A stretch of 64,000 nt of DNA from Ignavibacteria bacterium. Its GTDB lineage: Bacteria > Bacteroidota > Ignavibacteria > OLB7. The stretch lies in the NCBI GenBank assembly GCA_020635205.1, contig JACKAE010000001.1, positions 124,001 through 188,000 of the forward strand, given 5' to 3'. Below the pieces are notes generated by a model. The model ran no database searches. It saw only the letters and a list, made by a program, of their open reading frames with translations, and was not told the DNA's origin. The translations under genes and the position numbers were made by a program. Positions 23,878 to 33,126 of this stretch are shown in pieces (position 1 is the first letter of the stretch; every line of letters begins with the position of its first letter).

Positions 23878-24729
23878 TTACAGCTCCACCATAATATCGA
23901 GTTGTCCTATGAGATAATTTACGTTCCAGCCTTCATCGACGCCGGACAGGCCGAAGTCGAATGTAATGCCAGGTTGAACCTGAAGCAGATTGAAGAGAGC
24001 GAATTCATATCCAATACCACTCCTGATAGAGAAGCGAGAAGGGGTGGAAATATTCTTTTCGTCAGTAAAGACTATCGTTGTTCCGTTATCTTCAGTAGGG
24101 AGTCCTTTGGGATTGGTAAATGGGGCATTCGTTGGGGTTTCAAGGTGTTGTGCTAACCTGGATGAAGTTCTCGTCTCCCACCCATATCCTATACCTGCTC
24201 TTCCGTGGAGTGCTCCCGGTCCAATTTCCACAAATTTGAAATCACCGAGCAGATCGACCATTGTATATGAATAGCTCCAATCTCCAGCTGTCGAGATCCG
24301 TTGCTCGAGAACAATAGGATTAGTTGGGTTGCTTGGATCGGGAAGTAAGGTGGTAGCGTCGAGAGATTCCCTTCCCGTTGACCTGTGTGCCGTAAACATA
24401 ATGTCAGAGCGGATACTGAAGAGAGGGCTGAAGCGATAGACTCCCACAATTCCAAAGGTATAGCCTCTGTTAGAGGATTCAGTAAGGATTGGACAGCCGG
24501 GATTTTCAATCAGACTGTGGTTTACTGTGCTTCCACTGTGAAAGTCGTTGGTTACTCCCCCGGTTAGGCCAATGTATAATGTGGGCAAAGGGCTTTCGAA
24601 GGAGATGTTTTCTATGGAATGTTCCTGAGCATTCGTGCTTGCCGGGAGAGTGAAGAGAACTAAGAGAATGGTCTCGACAAGAATGAGGCTCTTGATGGCT
24701 ATGGTGTTTACGGTGACGATGATATTCAT
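23878..24729 (-). CDS. Outer-membrane beta-barrel, tandem paralog 3
   Basis: The 283-residue protein has a long signal region (cleavage near TNAQ, residue 35) and about eight to ten amphipathic strands with loops. The signature GITGGVT-DxHSG, RSDIMF and the closing NYLIGQLDIMVEL are nearly repeated in the next upstream gene. It is the promoter-distal member of a row of three paralogs. The chain ends in Leu and not the Phe usual for BAM substrates. Role unknown. Confidence 0.82.
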   Translation of the reverse strand: MNIIVTVNTIAIKSLILVETILLVLFTLPASTNAQEHSIENISFESPLPTLYIGLTGGVTNDFHSGSTVNHSLIENPGCPILTESSNRGYTFGIVGVYRFSPLFSIRSDIMFTAHRSTGRESLDATTLLPDPSNPTNPIVLEQRISTAGDWSYSYTMVDLLGDFKFVEIGPGALHGRAGIGYGWETRTSSRLAQHLETPTNAPFTNPKGLPTEDNGTTIVFTDEKNISTPSRFSIRSGIGYEFALFNLLQVQPGITFDFGLSGVDEGWNVNYLIGQLDIMVEL

Positions 24730-24759
24730 CGGTAGTAATCTGAGAGTGTGTTATCGATA

Positions 24760-25590
24760 TTAGAGTTCTATGATCAGGTCAATCTGTCCAACTAAATAGT
24801 TCATTCTCCACCCATCCTGAACGTCTGTGAGACCAAAGTCGTAAACGATGTTGGGCTGGATGTGAAGTGGAGCGAGAAGAGAGAAGTCGTACCCGAGACC
24901 ACTCCGAAGGGAGAAGCGTGAAGGTGCGGAAGGATTCTGATTTTTTGAGATAATGAGAGATTTACCATCGTTTTTACTTGGTAGTTGATCTGGGTTAATA
25001 AATCGAGCGTTCTGAGGTTCTTCAAGGTTCTGATCAACTTCCCACTCCGTCAACGTTTGCCAGCCGTACGTGAGGCCAGCCATCGCGTGAAATTCTCCCG
25101 GTCCAAGTTTGATGAGAGTAAAGTCGCTGAGCAGACCGAGCATTGTGTAGGAGTAGATCCACTCTGCTTCCATCGCAACGGTTTGATCGATGATGGTCGG
25201 GCTGCTGGGATCATCTGGATTTGGGAGGAGTACCTTTGCATTTGGAAGTTCTTGCCTTCCGATTGACTGGTGTAGGGCAAACATGACATCGGAGCGAAGG
25301 GTAAGCCAAGAGTTAATTCTATATGCCCCAACAATCCCAAACATATATCCTTTATTCTCTTTATCTGGCCACGCCGTGATAACTGGACAACCATCCTCAT
25401 CTACGGTCCGGCTATCGTGTAAACGTCCGCTATGGATATCGTGCGTTACTCCACCTGTAATGCCAATCTGAAACCGAGAAGAAAGAGGTGCAGAACCGAT
25501 TTCTTCAACGGGACTTTCTTGTGCGCACATTGATGTTACCAGACCAATAAAAGCAGGAAGTATGATCGCAAGGAATAATGATTTTTGCAT
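24760..25590 (-). CDS. Outer-membrane beta-barrel, tandem paralog 2
   Basis: From ATG 25590 the protein has 276 residues; the longer start at 25623 would put a basic peptide before the signal. It is the close paralog of the next gene: ITGGVTHDIHSG, FGIVGAYRI, RSDVMFALHQS and NYLVGQIDLIIEL all align without large gaps. The signal peptide ends near CAQ. The two genes are 30 bases apart and likely cotranscribed. Confidence 0.84.
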   Translation of the reverse strand: MQKSLFLAIILPAFIGLVTSMCAQESPVEEIGSAPLSSRFQIGITGGVTHDIHSGRLHDSRTVDEDGCPVITAWPDKENKGYMFGIVGAYRINSWLTLRSDVMFALHQSIGRQELPNAKVLLPNPDDPSSPTIIDQTVAMEAEWIYSYTMLGLLSDFTLIKLGPGEFHAMAGLTYGWQTLTEWEVDQNLEEPQNARFINPDQLPSKNDGKSLIISKNQNPSAPSRFSLRSGLGYDFSLLAPLHIQPNIVYDFGLTDVQDGWRMNYLVGQIDLIIEL

Positions 25591-25671
25591 GGTCGTTTCA
25601 CAGATGCGTGCTTTCCTATCCATTTGTGTTGTAAAGACAAAGGTATTACTGGATTCCTGACAGCTCCAGAA

Positions 25672-26478
25672 CTATAAATCAAAAAAGAGCGTAAGGTTTG
25701 CTCCGAAAGTTGCGATTGTCCAATCTGAGTTTTGGACTATGGGTGACAGATCGGTTGCTGCGCTGATGCTGGGAGAAAGGGAGAGGCGCTCAGTAAGCCG
25801 AATGTCACCATATATAGCAGCCTCTATTCCAAGTCGAGATTGATTAAGATTCTCAATAGTTCCATTCTCCGAATATGTAGAGTCGTGCCACGGATAGGGA
25901 AAGCCAGGGAGATCAAAAGGGGTTGCGCCGTTGGGGCCAGGTTGCACGCGACGACTCTCACGGAGTTTGAGGGGAAACGTGAGCGAGGGGCCGAGACCTC
26001 CCCGGATGTTCCAACGGTTGGGGATACATATCAAGCCGAATAGACTTACCTTCAACTCACTTCTCGTTAGTTCTCCAATAACTTCGTGATATTGGTCGAC
26101 CACATGTTTGGGGTCTGGAAGGAGAACCTTTCCTGAGGGGAGTTCTGTTTCCCACGACGTTGTACCAGTAACGTAAAGTAGTTCAAGCTGTAGGGCGAAG
26201 AGCGTTGAAGGTTGTACTTCAAGGAGCATTCCACCAGCGTAGCTGTTCCCCTCACCAGTTTCATCAATAAAAACAGGTTGGCCGTTATCTGAGAATGGAA
26301 AGGGAAAGGCAAATCCGAAATGTTCCATTGCTCCGTACTCTCTCCTGATCTCTCCACCACCAGTGATGCCAACACGAAGCGAAGATCGTTCTACAAGGGG
26401 GGCTTGGGCTAGAAGTGAAGAGTATCCTATCAAGAAAAAGGACAGGGTGCAGTATACAGCGGGATTGATGGAGAACAT
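25672..26478 (-). CDS. Outer-membrane beta-barrel, tandem paralog 1
   Basis: This 268-residue barrel has a signal peptide ending in LLAQ and shares the frame of the two downstream paralogs (VGITGGGEIRRE, VLLPDPKHV, last strands), but with much lower identity. It lacks the HxxIHSG motif. The gap to the next gene (25591-25671) is short, so all three may form one transcript. The long hairpin at 26587-26638 separates it from the FGE-like gene. Confidence 0.8.
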   Translation of the reverse strand: MFSINPAVYCTLSFFLIGYSSLLAQAPLVERSSLRVGITGGGEIRREYGAMEHFGFAFPFPFSDNGQPVFIDETGEGNSYAGGMLLEVQPSTLFALQLELLYVTGTTSWETELPSGKVLLPDPKHVVDQYHEVIGELTRSELKVSLFGLICIPNRWNIRGGLGPSLTFPLKLRESRRVQPGPNGATPFDLPGFPYPWHDSTYSENGTIENLNQSRLGIEAAIYGDIRLTERLSLSPSISAATDLSPIVQNSDWTIATFGANLTLFFDL

Positions 26479-26586
26479 CTGCTTTTCCTCAAGTTGTGGT
26501 GAAAATTGGATGAAGGGAAAGACTCTCTTCGGAAGTCTAATGTCGCATCTGGGAGGGTAGAAGAGGACTTAAAAAGTATTTCGCAT

Positions 26587-26638
26587 CAAGAGACCAAAAG
26601 CAGAAAAGTCTTCTCTTCGTCCTGCTCTTGGTCTCTTG
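26587..26638. other. Long intergenic hairpin
   Basis: A 17-bp inverted repeat with one mismatch (26587-26603 with 26622-26638, 18-base loop) lies between the FGE-like gene and the outer-membrane barrels, both on the minus strand. The U-rich run on the minus strand starts only about ten bases after the stem, so it is a possible but imperfect terminator. Confidence 0.5.
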
Positions 26639-26689
26639 TTCGTGAATCCTTCTCTGATCCATGCGAAGACCGTTTCTGTCAGATTCCAA

Positions 26690-27547
26690 TTACCGAACAG
26701 TTCGCACTACTCGGAATCCAACGTTGAAGTAGCGTGCTCCACCCTCGCAACCGGTCTGCCAGACTTCCCCCACAAACGATGAGGAGCGAGCGAAGAATGG
26801 CTCATTTGCCCACGAACCACCCTTCACTGTATTTGCTTCCTGACACCACTCCCAGACATTTCCGTGCATGTCATAGATACCGAAGCTGTTTGGTTCTAAC
26901 TGCCCTACCCGTTTTGTCTCTCCATTTGGAACACTCGGTCTGCGTGAGTTGGTGCAATACCAACCAGCCTTCTCTGCGTTTAGTTCGTGGGTTCCACAGG
27001 TTTTCCCATCGCCGATAAGGTCACCGGTATAGAAATCCGTTGTTGTTCCAGCGCGGCAGGCATATTCCCATTCGTTTACGTTCGGGAGACGGTAGCCGTT
27101 TGCATCGGGAAGAAGTTCTACTGAGCCGTTGTAGTAGCCTACGTTGATATTTCCTTCGAGATAGTTGATTTGATATGCTGGTTGTAACCCTCGTAGCTCG
27201 CTCAGTCGGTTGCAGTAGACAACGGCATCGAACCAGGTGACATGTTCTACCGGACGAATCTTCCAGCCCGGATAGTTGGCTCCGGTAAACCAACTTGGGT
27301 TTACGCCGAGGAGTGCTTGGAATTCTTCCTGTGTAGTTTCATAGAGACTTACTTCGAGCGAGTAATCAAGGCCAACAGTTCGTGTGTCGGATGAACCATC
27401 TTCTAAAGGTACTTCTATATATCCGGAGGGAACTGTCACGAAGGTTACTTTTGTTGCGGCTTCTTCCGGGGTGAGTGGCGAGTCGCTACATGAAGAGAGA
27501 AAGAATAGACCGAGGGCGCAAATCGTAGAAAATGTCGAGAGTTTCAT
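26690..27547 (-). CDS. FGE/sulfatase-modifying-fold lipoprotein
   Basis: A 285-residue protein with lipoprotein signal (FFLSSC, Cys20). It shows the FGE-sulfatase fold from about residue 40: EVSLYETTQEEF, PVEHVTWFDAVVYCNRLS, YRLPNVNEWEYACRAG, the MHGNVWEWC segment, then KGGSWAN and GFRVVRTVR. In true formylglycine-generating enzymes the last third holds a Cys pair that oxidises the sulfatase Cys; here the first expected Cys after GGSW is absent. It is probably a non-catalytic binding or structural member, as is common in this phylum. Confidence 0.85.
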   Translation of the reverse strand: MKLSTFSTICALGLFFLSSCSDSPLTPEEAATKVTFVTVPSGYIEVPLEDGSSDTRTVGLDYSLEVSLYETTQEEFQALLGVNPSWFTGANYPGWKIRPVEHVTWFDAVVYCNRLSELRGLQPAYQINYLEGNINVGYYNGSVELLPDANGYRLPNVNEWEYACRAGTTTDFYTGDLIGDGKTCGTHELNAEKAGWYCTNSRRPSVPNGETKRVGQLEPNSFGIYDMHGNVWEWCQEANTVKGGSWANEPFFARSSSFVGEVWQTGCEGGARYFNVGFRVVRTVR

Positions 27548-27824
27548 AAGTCACTCCAAGGGTTTATAGATGAATGTGCCGTAGTAGCAGTTCAGAATCA
27601 GGTCTGCTGTCTTCCATTATTGGAGCACAGCTATCTAACCCATCACCTTAGTTTCTGTTAGAAGGATTCTAAAAAAACTTCCGTATCCACTTTGGGCGAT
27701 TGTCCTTATAACGAAAGACAACGTTCGGGCGTTATCCTGACCTGCTTTACCGTGAAAGGCCACAAGAAGTATGCCGATTTTGATCCGAGTTGATTTGGTA
27801 TCTTCACCACTCAAAAAAAAGTAG

Positions 27825-28247
27825 ATGATGAGTAGAGCTTATATTCTCGGCGATCGAGCCGGCGCACTTGCTAACTATCCTCACGCCAGAAAGGCGAACG
27901 GATTCATTTACGTCTCGGGAGTCTCCTCTCGCCGTGCCGATAACTCCCACGATGGAGTGAAAATTCACGAGGATGGAACCGTAGAGCGTGACATTCGTCA
28001 GCAGACGCGAGCTGTGATCGAAAATATCCGAGCTATCCTGAAGGCTGCTGATGCCGACCTCGAGCACTTGATCGACGTTACTGTCTTCCTCGTCGACATG
28101 GCCGACTACCCCGGCATGAACGCGGTCTACAACGAATACTTCAATGCACAGACCGGGCCGACGCGCACAACAGTTGCTGTGAAGCAGTTACCACATCCTA
28201 ATCTGTTGATCGAGATTAAGGCGGTTGCAGTAGAGAAGGGTAGTTGA
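27825..28247 (+). CDS. 2-aminomuconate deaminase (RidA family)
   Basis: The 140-residue protein is a RidA/YjgF-fold deaminase. Its motifs (YPHARKANGFIYVSGVSSRR, DVTVFLVDMADYPGMN, TRTTVAVKQLPHPNLLIEIKAVA) match the branch that converts 2-aminomuconate to 4-oxalocrotonate plus ammonia in 2-nitrobenzoate/kynurenine catabolism (AmnD/NbaF). The alternative ATG at 27828 shortens it by one residue. The next gene on the strand, 140 bases away, is the hydratase of the same route, which supports the substrate over a generic RidA role. Confidence 0.87.
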   Translation: MMSRAYILGDRAGALANYPHARKANGFIYVSGVSSRRADNSHDGVKIHEDGTVERDIRQQTRAVIENIRAILKAADADLEHLIDVTVFLVDMADYPGMNAVYNEYFNAQTGPTRTTVAVKQLPHPNLLIEIKAVAVEKGS

Positions 28248-28387
28248 GGATGGTAGATAAGAGAGTAGTAGAAGTAGTAGGAGGGGAAAAGGTTGCTGCA
28301 AAGTGAACGTGTTCGGTTTTCTACGTCCAACCGTAAACTCTACCTTCTCCTTTTTGAATTTTTCCTTTTGAATTTTGAATTGATTCC

Positions 28388-29161
28388 ATGGCTTTTGTTC
28401 ACGAACTTGCTGCGCGCCTTCAGACTGCACAAGCGAGTTGCACGGCGTGCGATGCGCTAACGAGCGACTATCCTGACATCGCTGTTGAGGATGCCTATGC
28501 TGTGCAGAAGATCAACTTGGATCGACGCATTAGTGAAGGGGGACGACTTGTAGGGCGGAAGATCGGTCTGACAAGTTTTGCCGTGCAGGAGTGGCTCGGT
28601 GTCTCCGAACCAGATTTTGGTGGATTGCTCAACACGATGGCAGTGCCGAACGGAGGACTTGCACCGACAGATCAGTTGTTGCAACCTCGCGTTGAAGGTG
28701 AGCTTGCCTTTGTCCTCAAGAAGTCGCTGAGTGGCCCCGGCATTACCGCTGCCGAAGTGATTGCCGCAACAGATTTTCTGCTTCCCGCAATCGAGATTAT
28801 TGACTCCCGCATTAAAGAGTGGAAGTTCAAGATTCAAGACACGATTGCGGACAACGCCTCGAGTGGTGCGTTTGTTGTTGGGTCGAAGCCAATGACGTTA
28901 AGCGAAATCAATACCTGCACAATTGGCCTGACACTTCGGAAGAATGGGGAGGTCGTCTCTACTGGAGCCGGGGCTGCCTGTCTCGGTGATCCTGTGAATG
29001 CTGTTGTCTGGTTAGTAAACAAGCTCGGCGAACTCGAGACAGAGGTTGAGGCCGGGCAGGTAATCCTTTCGGGGGCGCTGGGGCCAGTATCTCCCGTTGT
29101 TGCCGGGGATTATGTGACTGCGCAGATTGGGAGGATGGCGGAGGTTAGCGTGCGGTTTTGA
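28388..29161 (+). CDS. 2-oxopent-4-enoate hydratase
   Basis: The 257-residue enzyme belongs to the hydratase/decarboxylase family of meta-cleavage pathways. It resembles the hydratase branch (DmpE/MhpD) more than the oxalocrotonate decarboxylase branch (DmpH): QPRVEGELAFVLKK, DSRIKEWKFKIQDT and DNASSGAFVVG, and VEAGQVILSGAL. It should add water to 2-oxopent-4-enoate to give 4-hydroxy-2-oxovalerate, using a divalent metal held by the acidic residues near EGE and EIIDS. The downstream aldolase consumes the product. No decarboxylase gene is seen in the window. Confidence 0.87.
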   Translation: MAFVHELAARLQTAQASCTACDALTSDYPDIAVEDAYAVQKINLDRRISEGGRLVGRKIGLTSFAVQEWLGVSEPDFGGLLNTMAVPNGGLAPTDQLLQPRVEGELAFVLKKSLSGPGITAAEVIAATDFLLPAIEIIDSRIKEWKFKIQDTIADNASSGAFVVGSKPMTLSEINTCTIGLTLRKNGEVVSTGAGAACLGDPVNAVVWLVNKLGELETEVEAGQVILSGALGPVSPVVAGDYVTAQIGRMAEVSVRF

Positions 29162-29230
29162 CTTGAATAGTGAAGGGAGGATCAAAGAGGTGACTAATCT
29201 GCTTTTCCTCCCTTCACTATTCTTTCTTCC

Positions 29231-29530
29231 CTACTTAAAAACGACCGCTTCGATTTTTGTAAGGCGCTCAAGTATTTGATCTTGATGTATCAGGCGATCT
29301 GCCAACCGCATAAATGACGTTCGCATCTCAGCGAGTGCAAGGTTGGTTTTTGCTTGTTGTCCTTCCAGACGTTCTACACGATGCTCTAAGCCTTCAAAGC
29401 GGTGGTCAAGACCCTCAAGTCGGTGGTCAAGACCCTCGAGTCGGTTGTCTACTCTGTCGAGGCGTTGGTTCACCCCTTTCATCTCAACGAGCATTTCTGA
29501 AAGCAATTCTACAACACGTCCATTTTCCAT
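29231..29530 (-). CDS. Coiled-coil protein, duplicate A
   Basis: A 99-residue all-helical protein that starts MENGRVVELLSEML. It has four consecutive heptads of the RLEGLDH type (about residues 22-56). These continue as a coiled coil to the tail, ending IEAVVFK. No signal peptide. It is a sister of the gene at 29579-29839. The two are on the opposite strand to the catabolic genes around them. Confidence 0.72.
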   Translation of the reverse strand: MENGRVVELLSEMLVEMKGVNQRLDRVDNRLEGLDHRLEGLDHRFEGLEHRVERLEGQQAKTNLALAEMRTSFMRLADRLIHQDQILERLTKIEAVVFK

Positions 29531-29578
29531 AGTTCTTGGTTGGGTTAATAGTGAGTGATAGGTTTTGATTCTTAGTCT

Positions 29579-29839
29579 CTACTTGCTGAAGACAACTTCT
29601 TCAAGTTTAGCAATTCTCTGTTCAAAATTACTCTGGTGGATGAGTTGATCTGCTACGCGCATAAATGACGTTCGCATCTCAGCGAGTGCAAGGTTGGTTT
29701 TTGCTTGCTGTTCTTCCAGGCGTTCAACGCGGTGATCGAGGTTCTCAAAGCGCCTATTCGTCTCTTTTTGTTCTTCTTTCATTCCTCTCATCTCTATGAG
29801 CATATCCGAAAGAAGTTCAACAACACGTCCATTTTCCAT
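29579..29839 (-). CDS. Coiled-coil protein, duplicate B
   Basis: From ATG 29839 this is an 86-residue protein. It shares the start (MENGRVVELLSDML) and the KTNLALAEMRTSFMR core with its neighbour, but has only one HRVERLE heptad in place of the expanded array. A longer in-frame start at 29953 adds 38 basic residues with no relation to the paralog and is rejected. The tail ends EEVVFSK. Confidence 0.72.
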   Translation of the reverse strand: MENGRVVELLSDMLIEMRGMKEEQKETNRRFENLDHRVERLEEQQAKTNLALAEMRTSFMRVADQLIHQSNFEQRIAKLEEVVFSK

Positions 29840-30029
29840 AATTCTCTTACTGTTTTGTGTGAAGGATGAATTGAAGCGGGTGGAAAGACGACAGCTCCGT
29901 ATCTTTCGTGCAGTTGTTATTGCGAGAAGAATGTGTCGAGAGAAGAGGTGCAATTCTCCAGAGTCGGCACTCGCACAAATCGATATTTCTTAATCAGATA
30001 GCGAATATAGAAACTAAGGTCACACAGAA

Positions 30030-30938
30030 ATGAACTGTGCAATTATCGGTTCCGGTAATATCGGAACAGACTTAATGATAAAAATGCTGCGGCTCTCCGA
30101 GACGCTCGATGTGAAGATGCTTGTCGGCATCGACCCTGAGTCGGACGGATTAGCTCGTGCTGGACGAATGGGAGTGGAGACGACGCACGAAGGAATTGAC
30201 GGACTTGTGCAGAGTTCTCTCTTCGGCGATATCGATCTCGTCTTCGACGCCACGAGCGCGAAGGCTCACCTTCACCACGCCGAAGTGTTGCGCGAACATG
30301 GAAAGCGGGTGATTGACTTAACTCCGGCAGCCGTTGGTCCCTACGTTGTTCCGGTTGCAAACTTGATGGAGCATCTCGAAGCTCCGAACGTGAATATGGT
30401 AACGTGTGGTGGGCAGGCAACGATCCCGATTGTTTGGGCTGTCAGCCAGACTGCGCCGGTGATCTACGGTGAGATTGTTGCATCGATTGCCAGCAAATCT
30501 GCTGGGCCGGGGACGCGCGCTAACATCGATGAGTTTACGGAGACAACGTCGCGGGGGATTGAGCAGATTGGTGGAGCGCGGAAGGGGAAGGCCATTATTA
30601 TCCTGAACCCGGCTGAACCACCACTAATTATGCGAGATACCGTTTACGCATTCTGTGAGGATGGGAACGAGAAAGAGATCACTGAGTCGATTCACGATAC
30701 TGTTGCCCGCGTTGCTGAGTATGTTCCGGGCTATCGTCTGTTGAAAGATCCGATCTTCGACGAACAAAAAGTCTACATGCCAGACCTTGGCGAATTTCAT
30801 GGACTAAAAGTCACCTGCCTGCTCGAAGTTGAGGGGGCTGGCCATTACTTACCGAAGTATGCGGGGAATTTGGACATCATGACCTCGGCAGCACTTCAGG
30901 TTGGCGAGGTGATGGCACGGCACGTTGTAGAGGGGTAG
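30030..30938 (+). CDS. mhpF: Acetaldehyde dehydrogenase (acetylating)
   Basis: Converts acetaldehyde, CoA and NAD+ to acetyl-CoA and NADH, normally in a channelled complex with the aldolase. The 302-residue protein has an N-terminal Rossmann fold (AIIGSGNIGTDL), the catalytic Cys126 in TCGGQATIP, and the C-terminal GAGHYLPKYAGNLDIMT typical of DmpF/MhpF. The partner aldolase is encoded 3.6 kb further on, the same strand, separated by unrelated genes, so they do not form a simple operon here. Confidence 0.93.
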   Translation: MNCAIIGSGNIGTDLMIKMLRLSETLDVKMLVGIDPESDGLARAGRMGVETTHEGIDGLVQSSLFGDIDLVFDATSAKAHLHHAEVLREHGKRVIDLTPAAVGPYVVPVANLMEHLEAPNVNMVTCGGQATIPIVWAVSQTAPVIYGEIVASIASKSAGPGTRANIDEFTETTSRGIEQIGGARKGKAIIILNPAEPPLIMRDTVYAFCEDGNEKEITESIHDTVARVAEYVPGYRLLKDPIFDEQKVYMPDLGEFHGLKVTCLLEVEGAGHYLPKYAGNLDIMTSAALQVGEVMARHVVEG

Positions 30939-31068
30939 AAGCTGAAAGTGAATTTCTCCTCAAGCATCCGGTATCTCTCCTGCTAAGACATTCTCTCCTT
31001 CAAGTATGTTAGTGGTGTGAGTTCATTACGAACATTGCACTACGTTAAGAATACTTGAGAGGTGTACC

Positions 31069-31974
31069 ATGAAAGGTCTACAGTTACTACTGCTCTGCTT
31101 GCTCTTGGCATTGCCAAAATTACTCTCCGCACAGGAGTTGCTGGAAAATTTTGAGGAGTGGACAGAACGAGACGGAACGGAGATGCCAGTTGGTTGGAAC
31201 GGGATGCCCTTCGGTTCTGGTCGTGCAACTGATGCACACCAAGGAACATCTGCCGCATCTGTCTGGAATTGGTATGCTTATGCACTTGGAATTCTTGCCA
31301 TCGGGGAAAAATCTCCACTCTGGTTCGACCTGAAGTATTCTGGAGTGCCGATTGACTTCATTCCATCGAAGCTAATTGGATATTACAAGTACCAGCCGGG
31401 AATGAATAAGGGGCGAGGTGAGAAGAGCGCAGACTCGGGAATCGTCTACATCTTATTGAAGTCTTGGAATGAGGAAAAGGGAGATATCGACACAATCAGC
31501 TTCACGTCTCATCAGTTCCCAGAGAACAATGCGTGGGAACGCTTCGAAATAGATATTCCCATCTCAAACCCCTGGGTCATGCCCGACTCAATTGCCATTG
31601 TCTTCTATTCCAGCCATCCAGAGCGAACAGGTTTTTGCGGACCAGATTCGATGAACTGTTGTTATCTCTCTGTGGATGACCTTGCGTTAGTGGCAACGTC
31701 TGGCGTTCCCTATTCTCTCAACCATCTTCTCGCTCCTGCACGAGTAGTGCCGAATCCTGTTCTCCACTCTGCAACCATCGAGTTTGATGGGAAAGAAGGT
31801 GTATCCTATAACCTCCGCTTGTTTGATGCAACGGGGAGAGAGGTCTACAGTGCTGAGACGACAACACCGAGCTTCGAGGTTAGCCGAGTAGGACTACCTG
31901 CTGGTTCCTATCACTTTACTGTTACTGACGATAGAAATCTCTCGGTAACCCGGGGAGCCTTCACCGTAGAGTGA
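31069..31974 (+). CDS. Secreted protein with type IX sorting domain
   Basis: The 301-residue protein has a signal peptide ending LLSAQ, an N-terminal carbohydrate-binding-like domain (ENFEEWTERDG, about residues 25-215; like PCMD domains) with several Cys, and a type IX sorting domain beginning ARVVPNPVLHSATIEF and ending with VTRGAFTVE. Substrates of this kind cross the outer membrane through the Por system and are then anchored or released. It is not linked to the catabolic enzymes around it by sequence. Confidence 0.82.
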   Translation: MKGLQLLLLCLLLALPKLLSAQELLENFEEWTERDGTEMPVGWNGMPFGSGRATDAHQGTSAASVWNWYAYALGILAIGEKSPLWFDLKYSGVPIDFIPSKLIGYYKYQPGMNKGRGEKSADSGIVYILLKSWNEEKGDIDTISFTSHQFPENNAWERFEIDIPISNPWVMPDSIAIVFYSSHPERTGFCGPDSMNCCYLSVDDLALVATSGVPYSLNHLLAPARVVPNPVLHSATIEFDGKEGVSYNLRLFDATGREVYSAETTTPSFEVSRVGLPAGSYHFTVTDDRNLSVTRGAFTVE

Positions 31975-32094
31975 TCGAGTTCCCAGTTTTTGCATCTCTT
32001 TAATCTCTGGATTGAGCAAGTTCTCGCCTGTTGCCACTGCGTTCAGGTGAGAACGTCCTCAACAGAATCAACTTCTCCAACTGAGTAAATTTCA

Positions 32095-32940
32095 ATGAAA
32101 CATCTATTGTTGGGAGCGCTGGTTGTCTCCTCTCTTCTCTGCTGCGTCTCAGCCGGAGCACAACCACAACCACTTCCTTACACTGCAACGTTCGATCGTT
32201 CCGATGATAGTCCGAAGTGGGTTGAGTATCGTCTTGGATTCAAGCATAGTTTCAACTGGTCGCAGAGACTCACCACAGTGTTTCATGATTATCCTGTTGG
32301 AGGTTTCCCAACGGCAAAGGACTCTGTGTATGATTGGCTTGTGTCACCTCCGCTTCAGTTACAGGAATTGGCACTCCTCTCCGTACGCTTCATCTCGTTC
32401 TCGTTTATCGGCACAACGCAACCGGGAGATTACTTCGGAATCTGGTTCAGTCCGGGTAACCCCGATCCGGCCAAAGGAGAATACATCGAACTCGTTGATC
32501 TCACGAAATTCACCTCCTCTATAAATGAGTGGGTAGATACTGCCGGAATAGCGATCCCCTCCAATGCTGACTTGGGGTATATCGCTCTCGTCTATAAAAC
32601 TGAGGGGAACTGGTTTACCCCTGAGGTTGACGAGGTGACAGTTACTGCAAGTTCATCCTCTTCTGTACGCACTACTTTGAGAGATAAAGTAGGAGGAAGA
32701 TTCCTGAGGATTTACCCCAACCCACTTACAACTTCTGCTACTCTCCAAATGTCAGGAGAATGGAAGGGAGAAGAAGCTACTCTCAAGATATTTACTCTCC
32801 TTGGTAAACTTGTGCGGGAAGAGGTTCTCACCGATCGAGAGCTAATTATTGAAGCAGAAGAATGGTCGCGAGGAATATATTATTATCAGCTTTCGGATGG
32901 CGATGGAGAGATTGAGCGAGGAAGGTTTGTGGTGCGATAG
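32095..32940 (+). CDS. Secreted protein with type IX sorting domain
   Basis: The 281-residue protein has a signal peptide (ending SAGAQ), then a jelly-roll-like N-terminal domain of about 170 residues (LPYTATFDRS, YDWLVSPPLQL, VDEVTVTA), typical of cleaved-adhesin/choice-of-anchor domains. The last 75 residues are a type IX sorting domain (LRIYPNPLTTSATLQM, ... RGRFVVR). It follows the previous sorted protein by 120 bases. Confidence 0.83.
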   Translation: MKHLLLGALVVSSLLCCVSAGAQPQPLPYTATFDRSDDSPKWVEYRLGFKHSFNWSQRLTTVFHDYPVGGFPTAKDSVYDWLVSPPLQLQELALLSVRFISFSFIGTTQPGDYFGIWFSPGNPDPAKGEYIELVDLTKFTSSINEWVDTAGIAIPSNADLGYIALVYKTEGNWFTPEVDEVTVTASSSSSVRTTLRDKVGGRFLRIYPNPLTTSATLQMSGEWKGEEATLKIFTLLGKLVREEVLTDRELIIEAEEWSRGIYYYQLSDGDGEIERGRFVVR

Positions 32941-33126
32941 TTCTTATACATATGCTTCTCACGTAGGATGTTTCCGGCACCTTCCGCAAGATCTGTCTGT
33001 GTGAAGTTGAAAGTGACAGCAAGTACTTGCTGGGGTATTTTGGCAGCTGCGATATCGCAATCCCGCTTACTAGTAGGTGGGGGAGATGATAGCTGTAGGT
33101 GGGAGTATAGGCTCAGCTTGATATGC

